Source: Geomonas oryzisoli (lineage in GTDB: Bacteria > Desulfobacterota > Desulfuromonadia > Geobacterales > Geobacteraceae). From it: DNA of 64,000 nucleotides. This document shows, piece after piece, positions 1 to 9,100 of this stretch. Location: contig NZ_CP076723.1 in NCBI RefSeq assembly GCF_018986915.1, forward strand, positions 310,001-374,000, read 5' to 3'. The position numbers and the translations under genes were made by a program. Each line of letters starts with the position of its first letter. The first letter of the stretch is position 1. The notes below the pieces were generated by a model that was given only the letters and a program-made list of their open reading frames with translations, had not been told where the DNA came from and ran no database searches.

Positions 1-1588
1 CAGAGGCGCGCACGAAGAGATCGCAGGTGAGGATGTCGTCCATCCAGCGTACGATGGTGAGCCGGGTGGAACCCATGTACCCCCCCAGCCCCAGCACGAA
101 GGTGAGGGAAAGGGCCATGGCCATGATGGTGCCGGCACTGCGGCGCGGATTGCCCAGGAGCGAATCCGACGAGAGCGGCCCGGCGGAGGGGAAAAGGCGG
201 GTGAGCAGCGGGCCGAGTGCGACCAGGACGGCGCGGGAGAGCGGGCCGATCAGGAGCACGAGGCCGATGCCGCCCAAAAGGAGCACCGACAGTACCAGGC
301 CGTTCCCCTTGACCACGTTGCTGAGCGCGAGCCCCACTGCGCCGGCCACCAGGGCGGCCCCGGCGGCGATGCGCGACGCCACCCGACGCTGCACCTTGGC
401 CTGGAAGGATCCTTTGGCGAAGGCCTCGGTAGGGGAGATGCGCGAGGCGGAGAGGGCCGGTCCCCAGGCCCCCACCAGCGAGGCGACCAAGCCGAGCAGC
501 ATGGACTGCAGCACGATGGCCGGGGTGAGGTGCACGACGCCCGAGCCGGAGATGCCGTACACCATCTCGGTGCTCTGCCCCATGCTCACCAGGAGCGCCT
601 GCGAGAAGGCGGTGCCGGCCAGGCAGCCGAGCGCGCCGCCGAGGAGGCCGATGATGAGGGCTTCGGCCAGGAACAGGACCTGCACCTGGCGCGGCGTGGC
701 GCCGAGGGCGCGCAGCGTGCCGATGTCGCGGCGACGACGGTTCACCGACACGTTGAAGGCGTTGAAGATGAGGAAGATGCCGATGGAGAGGGCGAAGGCG
801 CTGGAGACGTTGAACCCGGCGGTGAAGTTGGCCACCAGCCGCTCCATCTGTTCGCCGCGCCTGGCTGGGGTCTCCACGCGGTAGGCCGGGCCGAGCGCCT
901 TTTGCAGCATCTCGGTCCCCTGGGCGACCGTGACGCCGTCCTGAAGCCGCACGTCGATGCGGTCGAAGCGCCGCCCGCGGCCGAAGAGTTCCTGCGCGGC
1001 ATAGACGTCCACCACCATCAGGTTGCCGCCGAAGGCCTGGGCGAAGCCCTTGGGGCTCATCAGGCCGCGCGCGGTCACCTTTCTGACGCCGCTGGGGACC
1101 TTGACGGCAAGCGAGGTGCCGGTAGTAAGCCCGGCGCGCTTGGCGAACTCGCGGGTGAAGAGGGCGGAGTCGGGCTGGGCCAGGAAGAGCAGCGGGTCGT
1201 CGAGGTCGGCGTCGTCACCTTCGAAGCCGTAGTCGCGCATCTCCCGGTCCCCCAGCAGATCGACGCCGATCACCATCAGGCTCCCCAGTTCCCCCTTTTC
1301 CGGGACCACGATCTGCTCGATGACCGGGGAGGTAGCCCTGATGCCGGGCATGTTCCTGAGCCGCTCCTGCAGCGCTTCCGGGACGCCCCCCTCCATGGTC
1401 ACCTGGAGCTGCGCCTTGCCGGCGACGCGGTCCACCGTCGAGCCGATGCCGACTACCAGTGCGTCCTGCGCCGTTTTGATGGAGCTGAAGGTGGTGACGC
1501 CGACCACCACCCCCAAGAGGGTGAGGATGGTCTTGGCCAGGTGGCGCCGGGCGTAGGAGAGGGAGAGGTGCCGCAGCAGGAACCTCAT
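1..1588 (-). CDS. ABC transporter permease, FtsX/MacB type (3' end beyond window)
   Basis: Inner-membrane permease of a LolCDE/MacB-type ABC system; such proteins usually move lipids, lipoproteins or small molecules across the envelope. My translation from the ATG at 1588 is open to the window edge (at least 529 codons). It starts MRFLLRHLSLSYARRHLAKT, followed by a hydrophobic first membrane segment (TILTLLGVVVGVTTF), a MacB-like periplasmic region and an FtsX-like segment containing RRRRDIGTLRALGATPRQV, the cytoplasmic coupling motif typical of this family. The start ATG overlaps the stop of the ATPase gene by 4 bp (ATGA), so the two are translationally coupled. The C-terminus is not in the window and the substrate cannot be read from sequence. 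Confidence 0.88.
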   Translation of the reverse strand, partial: MRFLLRHLSLSYARRHLAKTILTLLGVVVGVTTFSSIKTAQDALVVGIGSTVDRVAGKAQLQVTMEGGVPEALQERLRNMPGIRATSPVIEQIVVPEKGELGSLMVIGVDLLGDREMRDYGFEGDDADLDDPLLFLAQPDSALFTREFAKRAGLTTGTSLAVKVPSGVRKVTARGLMSPKGFAQAFGGNLMVVDVYAAQELFGRGRRFDRIDVRLQDGVTVAQGTEMLQKALGPAYRVETPARRGEQMERLVANFTAGFNVSSAFALSIGIFLIFNAFNVSVNRRRRDIGTLRALGATPRQVQVLFLAEALIIGLLGGALGCLAGTAFSQALLVSMGQSTEMVYGISGSGVVHLTPAIVLQSMLLGLVASLVGAWGPALSASRISPTEAFAKGSFQAKVQRRVASRIAAGAALVAGAVGLALSNVVKGNGLVLSVLLLGGIGLVLLIGPLSRAVLVALGPLLTRLFPSAGPLSSDSLLGNPRRSAGTIMAMALSLTFVLGLGGYMGSTRLTIVRWMDDILTCDLFVRAS

Positions 1589-2274
1589 CTGTCACCTCCC
1601 GGTGCGGCACCGTCGTCCTCGACCAGGCCGTCCCTGAGACGAATGAGGCGGTCGCAGGCGGAGGCTGCCTCGCGGTCATGGGTCACCATGACGATGGTGG
1701 TGCCGCGCCGGCCGTGGATGGAGCGGAGCAGGGCAAGGATCTCCTTGCCGCGGGCGCTGTCGAGGTTGCCGGTCGGTTCGTCGGCCAGAAGCAGCGGCGC
1801 GTCGGTGACCAGGGCGCGTGCGATGGCGACGCGCTGGCGCTCGCCCCCGGAGAGCTCGTCGGGGAGGTGGTCGGCGCGGTGTTCCAGTCCCACCTCGGCC
1901 AGCACCCGCTCCACGCGGGCCTCAGCCTCCTTGGCGGGGATCCCGGCAAGCCGCAGCGGCAGCGCCACGTTCTGCCTGACCCGCAGCGTGGGCATCAGGT
2001 GGTAGGCCTGGAAGATGTAGGAAACGTGGGCGCGCCGGAACAGGGACCGCTCCTTCTCGCCTTGCCGGGCCAGGTCGGTCCCCGCCACCAGCACCTGGCC
2101 GGAACTGGGCACGTCCAGCCCCCCCATCAGGTTCAGCAGCGTCGACTTGCCCGAGCCCGACGGCCCCATGATGGCCACCATCTCTCCGGCGGCGATGGAA
2201 AGGGTAATGCCGGCGAGGGCCGTGACCGTCGATTTGCCGTCGTATGATTTCACCACGTCTCTAAGTTGCAGCAC
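1585..2274 (-). CDS. ABC transporter ATP-binding protein (LolD/MacB family)
   Basis: ATPase partner of the downstream permease. From a GTG start the protein has 229 residues, with Walker A GPSGSGKST at about 37-45, signature LSGGERQ at about 141-147, Walker B LLLADEP at about 161-167 and the switch histidine in MVTHD. This is the compact architecture of LolD/MacB/FtsE-type ATPases. I chose the GTG at 2274 because AAGGAGGA lies 8 nt upstream; an ATG 33 bp further upstream has no comparable site. The stop overlaps the permease start. Probably cotranscribed with the upstream TetR and ABC1-kinase genes, though about 97 bp of repeat sequence lies between. Confidence 0.92.
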   Translation of the reverse strand: MLQLRDVVKSYDGKSTVTALAGITLSIAAGEMVAIMGPSGSGKSTLLNLMGGLDVPSSGQVLVAGTDLARQGEKERSLFRRAHVSYIFQAYHLMPTLRVRQNVALPLRLAGIPAKEAEARVERVLAEVGLEHRADHLPDELSGGERQRVAIARALVTDAPLLLADEPTGNLDSARGKEILALLRSIHGRRGTTIVMVTHDREAASACDRLIRLRDGLVEDDGAAPGGDR

Positions 2275-2317
2275 GGTTGGTTCCTCCTTGAGGAAAATTA
2301 TGTTCACAGGCAGCTCC

Positions 2318-2414
2318 TCCCCCTGAGGTTGGGAGGGGGGGACTCGTTGGAAGCCTGCTTGAAAAGGCCGCTACCTTCCCCCTCCCTGGCCCTCCCCCTC
2401 CGGGGGAGGGGACG
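2318..2414. repeat. GC-rich hairpin repeat, overlapping the end of the ABC1 kinase gene
   Basis: C-tract/G-tract element with arms such as CTCCCCCTGAGG and GGGGGAGGGG, related to the elements at 4607, 13767, 33097 and 63846. It fills the gap between the ATPase gene and the ABC1-kinase gene and extends into the latter, supplying its last dozen or so codons and its TAG stop (2371-2373). Confidence 0.7.
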
Positions 2415-3873
2415 CTTCATTTCGGGATGTCATCGTGCTCTCTTCGCCGCCCCTCCCGCTCTCCCGCCGATAAATCTCCTGGAAATCGCAGCGCCCCTTG
2501 AGCCGATAGACGACGCCCCGCGCCCCCAGGATGAAGCGGGTGGTCCAGATGTGCACCGGCATGCCGCGCATGAACCCCTTGCGGGTCACCTCGATCATGG
2601 CATCCATGCCACGCCGGAAGAAATCCTCATCGCCGAAATCGAAGATCCCGTCGCTGAGCCACGGCTCCAGTTGCCAGCGGATCACCCTGCCGATCAACTC
2701 CAGCCGTTCCCGTCCCATCTGCTCAGCCGAATCGTAGAGGGATGCCTTGACGACCAGGCGCTCCATCTCCTCCTCGTCCCGGCGCAGCAGCGCATCTTCC
2801 ACCTCGACCTGCATCTGCCACTCTTCCTCGCTCAACTGCCGGGTGCAGCCGAAGTCGACCAGTCCCAGCCGCCCGTCGGGCATGAAGATGTAGTTGCCGG
2901 GATTGGGGTCGGCGAGGAGCCAGTGGGTGCGGTACAGCATGCGCATGGTGGCGACGGTCATCAGGTAGGTATAGCGGTCGCGCATTTCCTGGGACGGCGC
3001 GCTGTCGAGGAACTCCTCCAGATGCACCCCTTCGAGGTGTTCTGTGGTCAGGACCCGGCGCGTGGAATAGTCGTGGTAGACGCGGGGGATGACGATCCCC
3101 TCGCCGGGGGTGAAGGAGTCGCGCACGGTCTGGGCGAAGCTTGCCTCGGCCAGGTAGTCGGTCTCGGCAAGGAGCACCCGTTCCACCTCGGCCAGCTTGG
3201 CCACGACGTTGCCCCAGTCCTCCCCCAGCCGCATCGGCTGCATGAGCAGGCGCAGGTTCTTCAGATCGGACTCGATGGTGCGGGCGATGCCGGGATACTG
3301 GATCTTCACCGCAACCAGTTCACCGGTGTGCAGCCGGGCACGGTGCACCTGACCCAGCGAAGCGGCGGCGAAGGCCTCCTTCCCAAAGCTCGCGAACAGT
3401 TCATGGGGCTCCTTGCCGAACTCGTCCAGGAAGACCTCGCGCACCATGGCGTAGTGCATGGGGGGAGCCTCGAAATGAAGCGCCGGTAAGAGGCGGGCGA
3501 ACTCGTCGGGGAGGGCGTCCGGGAAGGTGGCCAGCATCTGCCCGAGCTTCATGACCGCACCGCGCAGGTAGCCCATGGTGCCCAGAAGCTCGAGCGCGGC
3601 TTTCAGGTGGGTCTCGCTTTTGAGCCGCTCCCGCTCCTCGGCATCGGCCCAGCGGCTGCGCAGCCAGTAGGCGAGGTAGGCGCAGGTGACCTTGGCCTGC
3701 AGCGACCCGAGGATCCAGAACCGGGAGAAGGAGGTGGTGGGGGGACGTTTGGCGGCGACGTTCTCCACCAGCTCGGCCAGACGCCTGCGTGCCGCCTCTT
3801 CCTGGCGAGGCATCAGGTCGAGCAGCGCTGCCCGTGCCTCGATTCCTCTCTTGCGCGTGGTCTCAGCGGACAT
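2371..3873 (-). CDS. ABC1/UbiB-family atypical kinase-like protein
   Basis: Member of the ABC1/ADCK/UbiB protein-kinase-like family, which supports quinone and isoprenoid-lipid metabolism. The 500-residue translation shows the diagnostic elements: KxGQ motif (K109-Q112), Ala-rich nucleotide loop AAASLGQ (about 169-175), catalytic-lobe lysine in VAVKIQYP (K190), DPNPGN (D322) and the DFG equivalent LVDFG (340-342). All key residues are present, so an active ATPase/kinase is plausible. It overlaps the upstream TetR gene by 11 bp. The extreme C-terminus (ASPPPEGEGQGGGR) is encoded by an intergenic-type repeat and is unlikely to be ancestral. It is not a canonical ubiB; no ubi genes are nearby. 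Confidence 0.88.
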   Translation of the reverse strand: MSAETTRKRGIEARAALLDLMPRQEEAARRRLAELVENVAAKRPPTTSFSRFWILGSLQAKVTCAYLAYWLRSRWADAEERERLKSETHLKAALELLGTMGYLRGAVMKLGQMLATFPDALPDEFARLLPALHFEAPPMHYAMVREVFLDEFGKEPHELFASFGKEAFAAASLGQVHRARLHTGELVAVKIQYPGIARTIESDLKNLRLLMQPMRLGEDWGNVVAKLAEVERVLLAETDYLAEASFAQTVRDSFTPGEGIVIPRVYHDYSTRRVLTTEHLEGVHLEEFLDSAPSQEMRDRYTYLMTVATMRMLYRTHWLLADPNPGNYIFMPDGRLGLVDFGCTRQLSEEEWQMQVEVEDALLRRDEEEMERLVVKASLYDSAEQMGRERLELIGRVIRWQLEPWLSDGIFDFGDEDFFRRGMDAMIEVTRKGFMRGMPVHIWTTRFILGARGVVYRLKGRCDFQEIYRRESGRGGEESTMTSRNEASPPPEGEGQGGGR

Positions 3874-4480
3874 GGTCGCCTCCCCTGTGCGCGCCGGAGA
3901 TCATCTGCACGAAGGTGCGGATGGCGTAATCGATGAGGGCCCGGGAGGACTCCTGGTTGTCGGATTGGTCGCCGGTCCAGGAGGCGAGGATGCCGAGGTA
4001 GAGGGACCAGTAGATGGTGCCGGCGACGTCTTCGGGGGTAGTGACGAAGCCGTGGCGCAGCATGATCTGCCGCACGCACTCCAGGTGTTCCTGGCGCGCC
4101 GTCTCCCCTTCGGGGCAGACGCTCTTGCGCGGGAAAGGGCTCAAGGAGCGCTCCAGCACCGGCCCCAGGAAGGGGCGCAGGGGGCGCAGGCGGCGCAGTT
4201 CGGTGCCGATCAGCAGGAACAGTTCCTCCTCCAGCGATTCGCCGCCGTCCAGCCGGGTCAGGAATTCTTCCCGTCCCTGCGCCAGTGCCTCGTTCACCAT
4301 GGTCATCGCCATGGTCTCCTTGCTGGGAAAGTAGTTGAACATGGTACCGGCGGCGACGCCGACGGCGAGCGCGATGTCCCGGGTGGTGGTCTGGTCGAAG
4401 CCGCGCGCGGCGAAGAGCTCGGCGGCCTTTTCAAGGATCCGGGCCCGGCACAGCTGTTTTGCCTGCTCGCTGATACGCAT
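3863..4480 (-). CDS. TetR/AcrR-family transcriptional regulator
   Basis: A 205-residue one-component repressor. The N-terminal helix-turn-helix (about residues 10-55) contains ILEKAAELFAARGFDQTTTR and VAAGTMFNYFPSKE, classic for TetR proteins; the C-terminal ligand-binding part is divergent. The start at 4480 has GGGAGAG a short distance upstream and begins MRISEQAK; longer readings would run into repeat sequence. It is the first gene of a minus-strand cluster (TetR, ABC1 kinase, ABC ATPase, permease), which it probably autoregulates. The effector is unknown. Confidence 0.9.
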   Translation of the reverse strand: MRISEQAKQLCRARILEKAAELFAARGFDQTTTRDIALAVGVAAGTMFNYFPSKETMAMTMVNEALAQGREEFLTRLDGGESLEEELFLLIGTELRRLRPLRPFLGPVLERSLSPFPRKSVCPEGETARQEHLECVRQIMLRHGFVTTPEDVAGTIYWSLYLGILASWTGDQSDNQESSRALIDYAIRTFVQMISGAHRGGDHVR

Positions 4481-4606
4481 CGATTGCTCTCCCTGGAAAA
4501 TGAACGCGCTCACTATAGCAGAAGCGCGGCGGCAGTCAATGCAAAAATGAGCATGTTCACAAAGGCGCAGTTGCAAACTCCCGGGGCGGCTGCTCCTCGC
4601 GTCCTC

Positions 4607-4716
4607 CCCCTCCCTTGACGGGAGGGGGGCGGGGGGTGGGTGAAGCCGTAAGAGTACGGCAATGATGGCACCTTCCCCCACCCCCTAACCCCCTCCCGCA
4701 AGGGGAAGGGGGACCG
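4607..4716. repeat. GC-rich paired-hairpin repeat, copy A
   Basis: About 110 bp: a left hairpin (CCCCCTCCCTTGACGGGAGG), a G-run, a variable centre of about 30 bp, TGGCACC, then C-runs and a right hairpin (CCCCTCCCGCAAGGGGAAGG). The G-rich left half can also pair with the C-rich right half. The same layout recurs at 13767-13881 and 63846-63993. Confidence 0.8.
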
Positions 4717-4796
4717 TTGGCGAAAAGGGGGACAGGGCAAAAGGGGGACAGGGGTAAAAGGGGGACAGGCACCTGCGGAGCCTGTCCCCTTTGCAC
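4717..4796. repeat. Triplicated GGGGGACAGG units ending in a REP-like hairpin
   Basis: Three direct copies of AAAAGGGGGACAGG (about 14 bp each) are followed by a hairpin with arms GGGGACAGGC and GCCTGTCCCC. The hairpin core (GACAGGCACC, GGAGCC) is shared with the ends of the 110-bp elements at 43748 and 46265. With copy A just before it, this fills most of the 493-bp gap between the TetR gene and the cytochrome gene; the rest (about 4797-4973) shows no gene. Confidence 0.7.
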
Positions 4797-4973
4797 GGAA
4801 GGAGACAGCGGGATGGGGTGAGCCAATGAGCCGAATATAATTGCGCCTTCGTTGTCTGTCATAGCCGCTGTGCTATGCTTTGTGAGTGAACCTGAAACGT
4901 GCCGCTGGATGTTGCAAGATACTTAAAAACAAGAAGATACGGAGCTTGATGTCCCCTCATACATAGGTGACTT

Positions 4974-5396
4974 ATGGCCGAGTCAGGGAAGGTGCATTTA
5001 AGGCTGCAAGCTATGATCGCTATTGCCTTGGGTGGCATGCTCCTCTTCGAGATGGGAGAGGCCAACATCTACCATCAGACCAGCGCCAATCACATCCTTA
5101 CCATGGCCGAATGCTTGGCCTGCCACTCCGAAGACTCCATCCGGCCCGTTTCAGTCTGTCTCCACGATCACTGCCTCTATACCAACGAGCACCCGGTACA
5201 GCGCAGGTACCCGCCTTCCGCCACAACAAGGGAGTTTGCCCCCGTCGCGGACATCCTGGCGGCGGGCTGCGTTCTGGAGGACGGGAAAATCACCTGCCTG
5301 TCCTGTCACAACCTGACCCGGCCGGCGCCGCACCTGATCAGGGATGGCGACGAGCTGTGCTATATCTGCCACAGGTACCTGAGATCCGGCTCCTGA
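4974..5396 (+). CDS. Small triheme c-type cytochrome
   Basis: Exported electron-transfer protein of 140 residues with three CxxCH heme-attachment motifs: CLACH (47-51), CLSCH (108-112) and CYICH (129-133), plus several His residues available as distal ligands. A hydrophobic stretch (AMIAIALGGMLLF, about 13-25) serves as signal peptide or anchor. A CLHDH sequence at 62-66 lacks the correct spacing pattern and is not counted as a heme site. The start ATG follows AGGTGA closely; an internal ATG at residue 14 is an alternative. It lies 86 bp upstream of the AsmA/YdbH-like gene on the same strand, so cotranscription is possible. It does not look like the PpcA family. Confidence 0.85.
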   Translation: MAESGKVHLRLQAMIAIALGGMLLFEMGEANIYHQTSANHILTMAECLACHSEDSIRPVSVCLHDHCLYTNEHPVQRRYPPSATTREFAPVADILAAGCVLEDGKITCLSCHNLTRPAPHLIRDGDELCYICHRYLRSGS

Positions 5397-5482
5397 GGGG
5401 TGATCCGGTTTGACTTTAGACGGCGGAGATGGTAACAAAAACTCTTCGCGAATTTCCTCCGCAGCCCCTGGGACATTGACTG

Positions 5483-8400
5483 ATGCTCCGTCGCCTCCTT
5501 GCCTACATCAGTACCCTTCGTGTCAGACGCGTCATCTTCGTCGGCTGCACTCTGGCGTTCTCCGCCCTCCTTCTGCTGGTGCTGTTGGTGGCGTTCCTGC
5601 CCGCGCTCCTCTCCACCGACCCGGCGCAGTCCCTGCTGCGGCTGGGGATCTCCAAGGCCCTGAAAAAACCGGTTTCCTGGTCCGACCTTGACGTCTCCTG
5701 GTCCGACGGCATCGCACTCACCGGGTTGGTCCTGGGGGACGGGCCGCCGCCGCTTCTGCACGCTTCCCTGCAACACCTGAAACTCGAGCCGGGCCTGTCC
5801 CGCGACAAGGCGACCGGGCGCTGGTGCGTGAGCGTCGACCTCAAGGTCAGGAAGCTGGAAGCCGAGATCGTCCCCGGCCCTCCCAAGCCCCCCGAGGCAA
5901 AGCCGGTGCAGGATCCCCTCACCCGCATCGCTGAAGGGGTGCAGAAGTTCCAGTCCATGGAATGGCCGCTGCCGCTCGACCTGCGCCTTTCGATGGACGC
6001 AGCGCCCATGAAGATCCATTACGCCGACCCCGTCTCCAAGCGCGACGTGCTCCTGAGCGATTTCACCTTCGGGCTCGCCGTTCCTTCCCTGAGTCGGCTC
6101 CCGATCCGTACCTCCGTTTCCGGGAAGATCGCGCTGGACGAGGGGACACCGCACCCCGTGAGCGTGAGCGCCGAGGTTGCCGACCTGGTCACCGCGGCCT
6201 ATCGCATCAAACCGGCGGCAGCGTCCCTGGCAGCCCGGGCGGCTCTTCCGGGACTTGTGTTCAGTGCCGGCGGCGGGGTGACCCGCCCCGAGGGACTCAA
6301 GGCAAATCTGGCCCTTTCCCTCCCCGAGTTGGTCCGCCTCGCGGCACCCTTTGCGAAGAAGCCCCTCCCTGACCTTGGCGGGAAGCTGGCGCTCGATCTG
6401 AAAGCGCAGACCGACCGGGCCGGGGACCTGCGGCTGGCGCTTGCCCTGGACGGCGACCGGCTGGCGGTGAGCCGCATCCCCGGCAAAAAGGGAGGGCTCG
6501 CGCCCCTGGACCTGCACCTGCGCCAGAAGCTGGTCAGCAACCACCAGCGCCGGCAGGTCTCTTTCGACGAGGGGAGCCTGGTGAGTCCCGGGCTGGTCGC
6601 TGCTTCATGGCATGCCCTGGTTGATCGCCCCACCGATAAGTCGCGCAGCGTCAAGGCGGAGCTGGGGCCGCTGCGCCTGGAACTGGGGCGCGCCCGGCAG
6701 GTGGCGGCGCCATTTCTGCCGAAAAACCTTCCGGTCCGGGAGCTTGAGGGGACTGTGTCGCTGGCGCGGTTGCAGGCGCAGCTCCAGGGGCCGGGGAACG
6801 ACGGAACGGTGCAGATCCAGAACCTCGGGGTGGAGCTGCCGCGACTGCAACTTGCGCTGGCAGGCGGGCCATTGCAGGGAGAGGGAATGGTCCTCTCGCT
6901 GGACCGTGGGGTGATCCCCCTGAAAAAGATGAAGCCGGTGCGGGTCGCCGCCGACCTCTCCTGGGCCGGGCGCCGTGTGGACCTGGCCGGCAAGAAACCG
7001 GTGCGGATCGACGGCATGAAGGGGGGGGTGAGCCTCATCCTCACCGAAATCGATCTGAAGGGGAAACGGGCCCTGGTCGACGCTCGACAGAAGCTGGAGT
7101 TGGAGCGGGTCGGCGTGGGGAGCGAGCTGGCCCTGGAGCAGTTGCGGGAGGAACTGGAGCTGAAGGCACGCGCCTTTTCCGGCGGAGCCCTCGACCTGGC
7201 TCTCCCGGCGCTGCAGCTTTCCGCCCGTTCCGTGCAGGCGCACCAGCAGGGTAAAGACGTGACGCTGCAACCGTTCAACGCGCGCCTCACCGCGGAGGGG
7301 GTGCATCTCCCCCCCAAGGGACAGGGGAGCCCCACCGTGCAGCGCGCCACCTGCTCGCTCGCGGCGTCGGATGCGCTGGCGCTCGATGCCGAAGCGGCGC
7401 TTACCGGGCAGGGACGGCAGCTCGCCGCCAGCAAGGGGAGTCTGCGCGTCGACCTGCGCCGACTCATGCCGGTGGCGCGTTCGTTCCTTCCTGCCGGGTT
7501 CGATGCCGCGGGCCTCGCCGCCACCTCCTGGGACGTCGCGGCACCGCTGCCGGTAGCCCAGCTCCCCAAGGAGGAGAACCCGCTGCGCAAGGCGAAGGGA
7601 AGTCTCGCGTTGCTGGAGCGCGCCGACCTGTCGCTCACCCTGAACGATCTGGACCTGCGTGTCCCGGCGGCCCAGGGCACCTACCGGGTGCAGGGGCTCA
7701 CCACGGCGCCGCAACTGCGTCTGGCACTGCCGCATCCCGGCAAACCGCTTGCCGTGGACGGCGGTTTCCGCTTCGCGTCGCTCTCCGGTCTCTCCGGCAC
7801 GGCGGGGACGCTGCCCCTGCAGTCCGGGACGATCACCCTGCTGGGTGAACTGGCGGGGTGGAAGGAGCTCCGCCTCACCGAAGAATTGAAGGTCGCATCG
7901 CTGGGGCTGTCCCAGGTCGCGGACCTCACCGTTGGCCGCATCGATGCCCTCCTCGAGGACCGGGGGGGGAAGCTCGACGCGGCTACGCTCTTGCGGCGCC
8001 TGGACGCCACCATGTTCGCCCACCTGGAAGGGAACTTCCCGGCCGAGGCGAAGAAGGTGCTGGCGGGGTGGCAGCTGGCGGGGAACGTCTCAGCGGGCGC
8101 GCGCGTCGACCTCACCGCCGCACGGGAGCTCAGGGTGCGGGGCTACAGCAAGTGCCGCGACTTCGGAGTGGCCGACGGCAAGGGGGTCGCGGCGAGCGGC
8201 ATCCGGGCGGATCTCGTGCTGGATCGCAGCTACGCGCTGGCGCAATCGCAGGGGAAAGGGGAGGATTGGGTGCCGCTCTCGGCGGGGCTGGTGCGGCCGG
8301 CGCCGGTGGCACCGCTGGGTGCGCCCAATTCGGACCTGTCGGCGCGCATCTACGAGGACCTGCGGGGGCTCATGGGCGGGCCGCGCAAGATCGGCGTCCG

Positions 8401-9100
8401 CAAGGCCTCCTTCACGTCCGGTGCCGTCCCCATAGACGCCAGCGCCCTGGAGGCGGATCTCCTGCTCGAGCCCGAGGTCCTGGGGGTGAGCTTCTTACAG
8501 GCCGAGGTGGGTGGGGGGACGGTGCGGGCGCGTGGCATGATCGATCTCTCCCGGGAGGTTCCGGTGCTGTCCACCTACTGCTATTTTTCGAAGCTGGACC
8601 CGGTGCTTCTCTTTCCTGCGGCGGGGGGGCAGCGTCCCGGAGGGGAAGGGGAATTGACCGGCGAACTGAGCCTTTCCGCGCCGCTGGCGACCGAACAGCG
8701 GGCGCTGCTGGAGGGAATGCGTCTGAATCTCAACCTGCGCCGTTTCAGCTCGCGCATCCTGGACCGTGCCCTCTTCGCGCTGGACCCGTACCAGCGCAAC
8801 GAGAAAATCGTGGCGCAGCGTAAATCGCTGCAAAGTGCCGACCTGAAGGGGCTGCGGGTAAATGCCGTCGACGGCGCCCTCGACTGCGAGGGAGAGCTGA
8901 CGGTGAAGGGGATCGATGTCGCCATCCCGAGGATCGAGCGTCTGCGTCTCTCCGAGCTTCCCATCCAGAACGAGCTGAAGCGGCTGCTGGTCTCCATCGC
9001 CTCGTCCAGGACGCTCCTGGACCTGGTCCGTTCCGACACGCTGGTGATCGACGAAAAAGGTAAGCCGTCCCTGAAAAGGAGGAGCAATGCCCACAACTAG
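5483..9100 (+). CDS. AsmA/YdbH-like giant envelope protein
   Basis: Protein of 1205 residues with one N-terminal membrane segment (about residues 20-43, IFVGCTLAFSALLLLVLLVAFL) and a very long, repetitive, beta-rich periplasmic region, the architecture of AsmA-superfamily bridging proteins (YdbH, TamB, YhdP). The end carries an AsmA-like motif (LRLSELPIQNELKRLL). I favour the YdbH branch mainly because the next gene looks like its partners YnbE and YdbL. In E. coli, YdbH with YnbE works in phospholipid transport between the membranes. The 3' end overlaps the next gene by 14 bp. It is longer than E. coli YdbH (about 880 residues). Function is inferred from family and neighbours. Confidence 0.75.
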   Translation: MLRRLLAYISTLRVRRVIFVGCTLAFSALLLLVLLVAFLPALLSTDPAQSLLRLGISKALKKPVSWSDLDVSWSDGIALTGLVLGDGPPPLLHASLQHLKLEPGLSRDKATGRWCVSVDLKVRKLEAEIVPGPPKPPEAKPVQDPLTRIAEGVQKFQSMEWPLPLDLRLSMDAAPMKIHYADPVSKRDVLLSDFTFGLAVPSLSRLPIRTSVSGKIALDEGTPHPVSVSAEVADLVTAAYRIKPAAASLAARAALPGLVFSAGGGVTRPEGLKANLALSLPELVRLAAPFAKKPLPDLGGKLALDLKAQTDRAGDLRLALALDGDRLAVSRIPGKKGGLAPLDLHLRQKLVSNHQRRQVSFDEGSLVSPGLVAASWHALVDRPTDKSRSVKAELGPLRLELGRARQVAAPFLPKNLPVRELEGTVSLARLQAQLQGPGNDGTVQIQNLGVELPRLQLALAGGPLQGEGMVLSLDRGVIPLKKMKPVRVAADLSWAGRRVDLAGKKPVRIDGMKGGVSLILTEIDLKGKRALVDARQKLELERVGVGSELALEQLREELELKARAFSGGALDLALPALQLSARSVQAHQQGKDVTLQPFNARLTAEGVHLPPKGQGSPTVQRATCSLAASDALALDAEAALTGQGRQLAASKGSLRVDLRRLMPVARSFLPAGFDAAGLAATSWDVAAPLPVAQLPKEENPLRKAKGSLALLERADLSLTLNDLDLRVPAAQGTYRVQGLTTAPQLRLALPHPGKPLAVDGGFRFASLSGLSGTAGTLPLQSGTITLLGELAGWKELRLTEELKVASLGLSQVADLTVGRIDALLEDRGGKLDAATLLRRLDATMFAHLEGNFPAEAKKVLAGWQLAGNVSAGARVDLTAARELRVRGYSKCRDFGVADGKGVAASGIRADLVLDRSYALAQSQGKGEDWVPLSAGLVRPAPVAPLGAPNSDLSARIYEDLRGLMGGPRKIGVRKASFTSGAVPIDASALEADLLLEPEVLGVSFLQAEVGGGTVRARGMIDLSREVPVLSTYCYFSKLDPVLLFPAAGGQRPGGEGELTGELSLSAPLATEQRALLEGMRLNLNLRRFSSRILDRALFALDPYQRNEKIVAQRKSLQSADLKGLRVNAVDGALDCEGELTVKGIDVAIPRIERLRLSELPIQNELKRLLVSIASSRTLLDLVRSDTLVIDEKGKPSLKRRSNAHN

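Noticed and set aside
530-2005. 491-codon plus-strand frame over the ABC permease and ATPase
   Set aside because: Minus strand shows a clear Walker A/B ATPase and an FtsX-type permease; the plus frame has no recognisable motif.
4717-4796. Three direct GGGGGACAGG units as a possible CRISPR array
   Set aside because: Units are about 14 bp with no unique spacers of constant length and no cas genes; they belong to a REP-like repeat.
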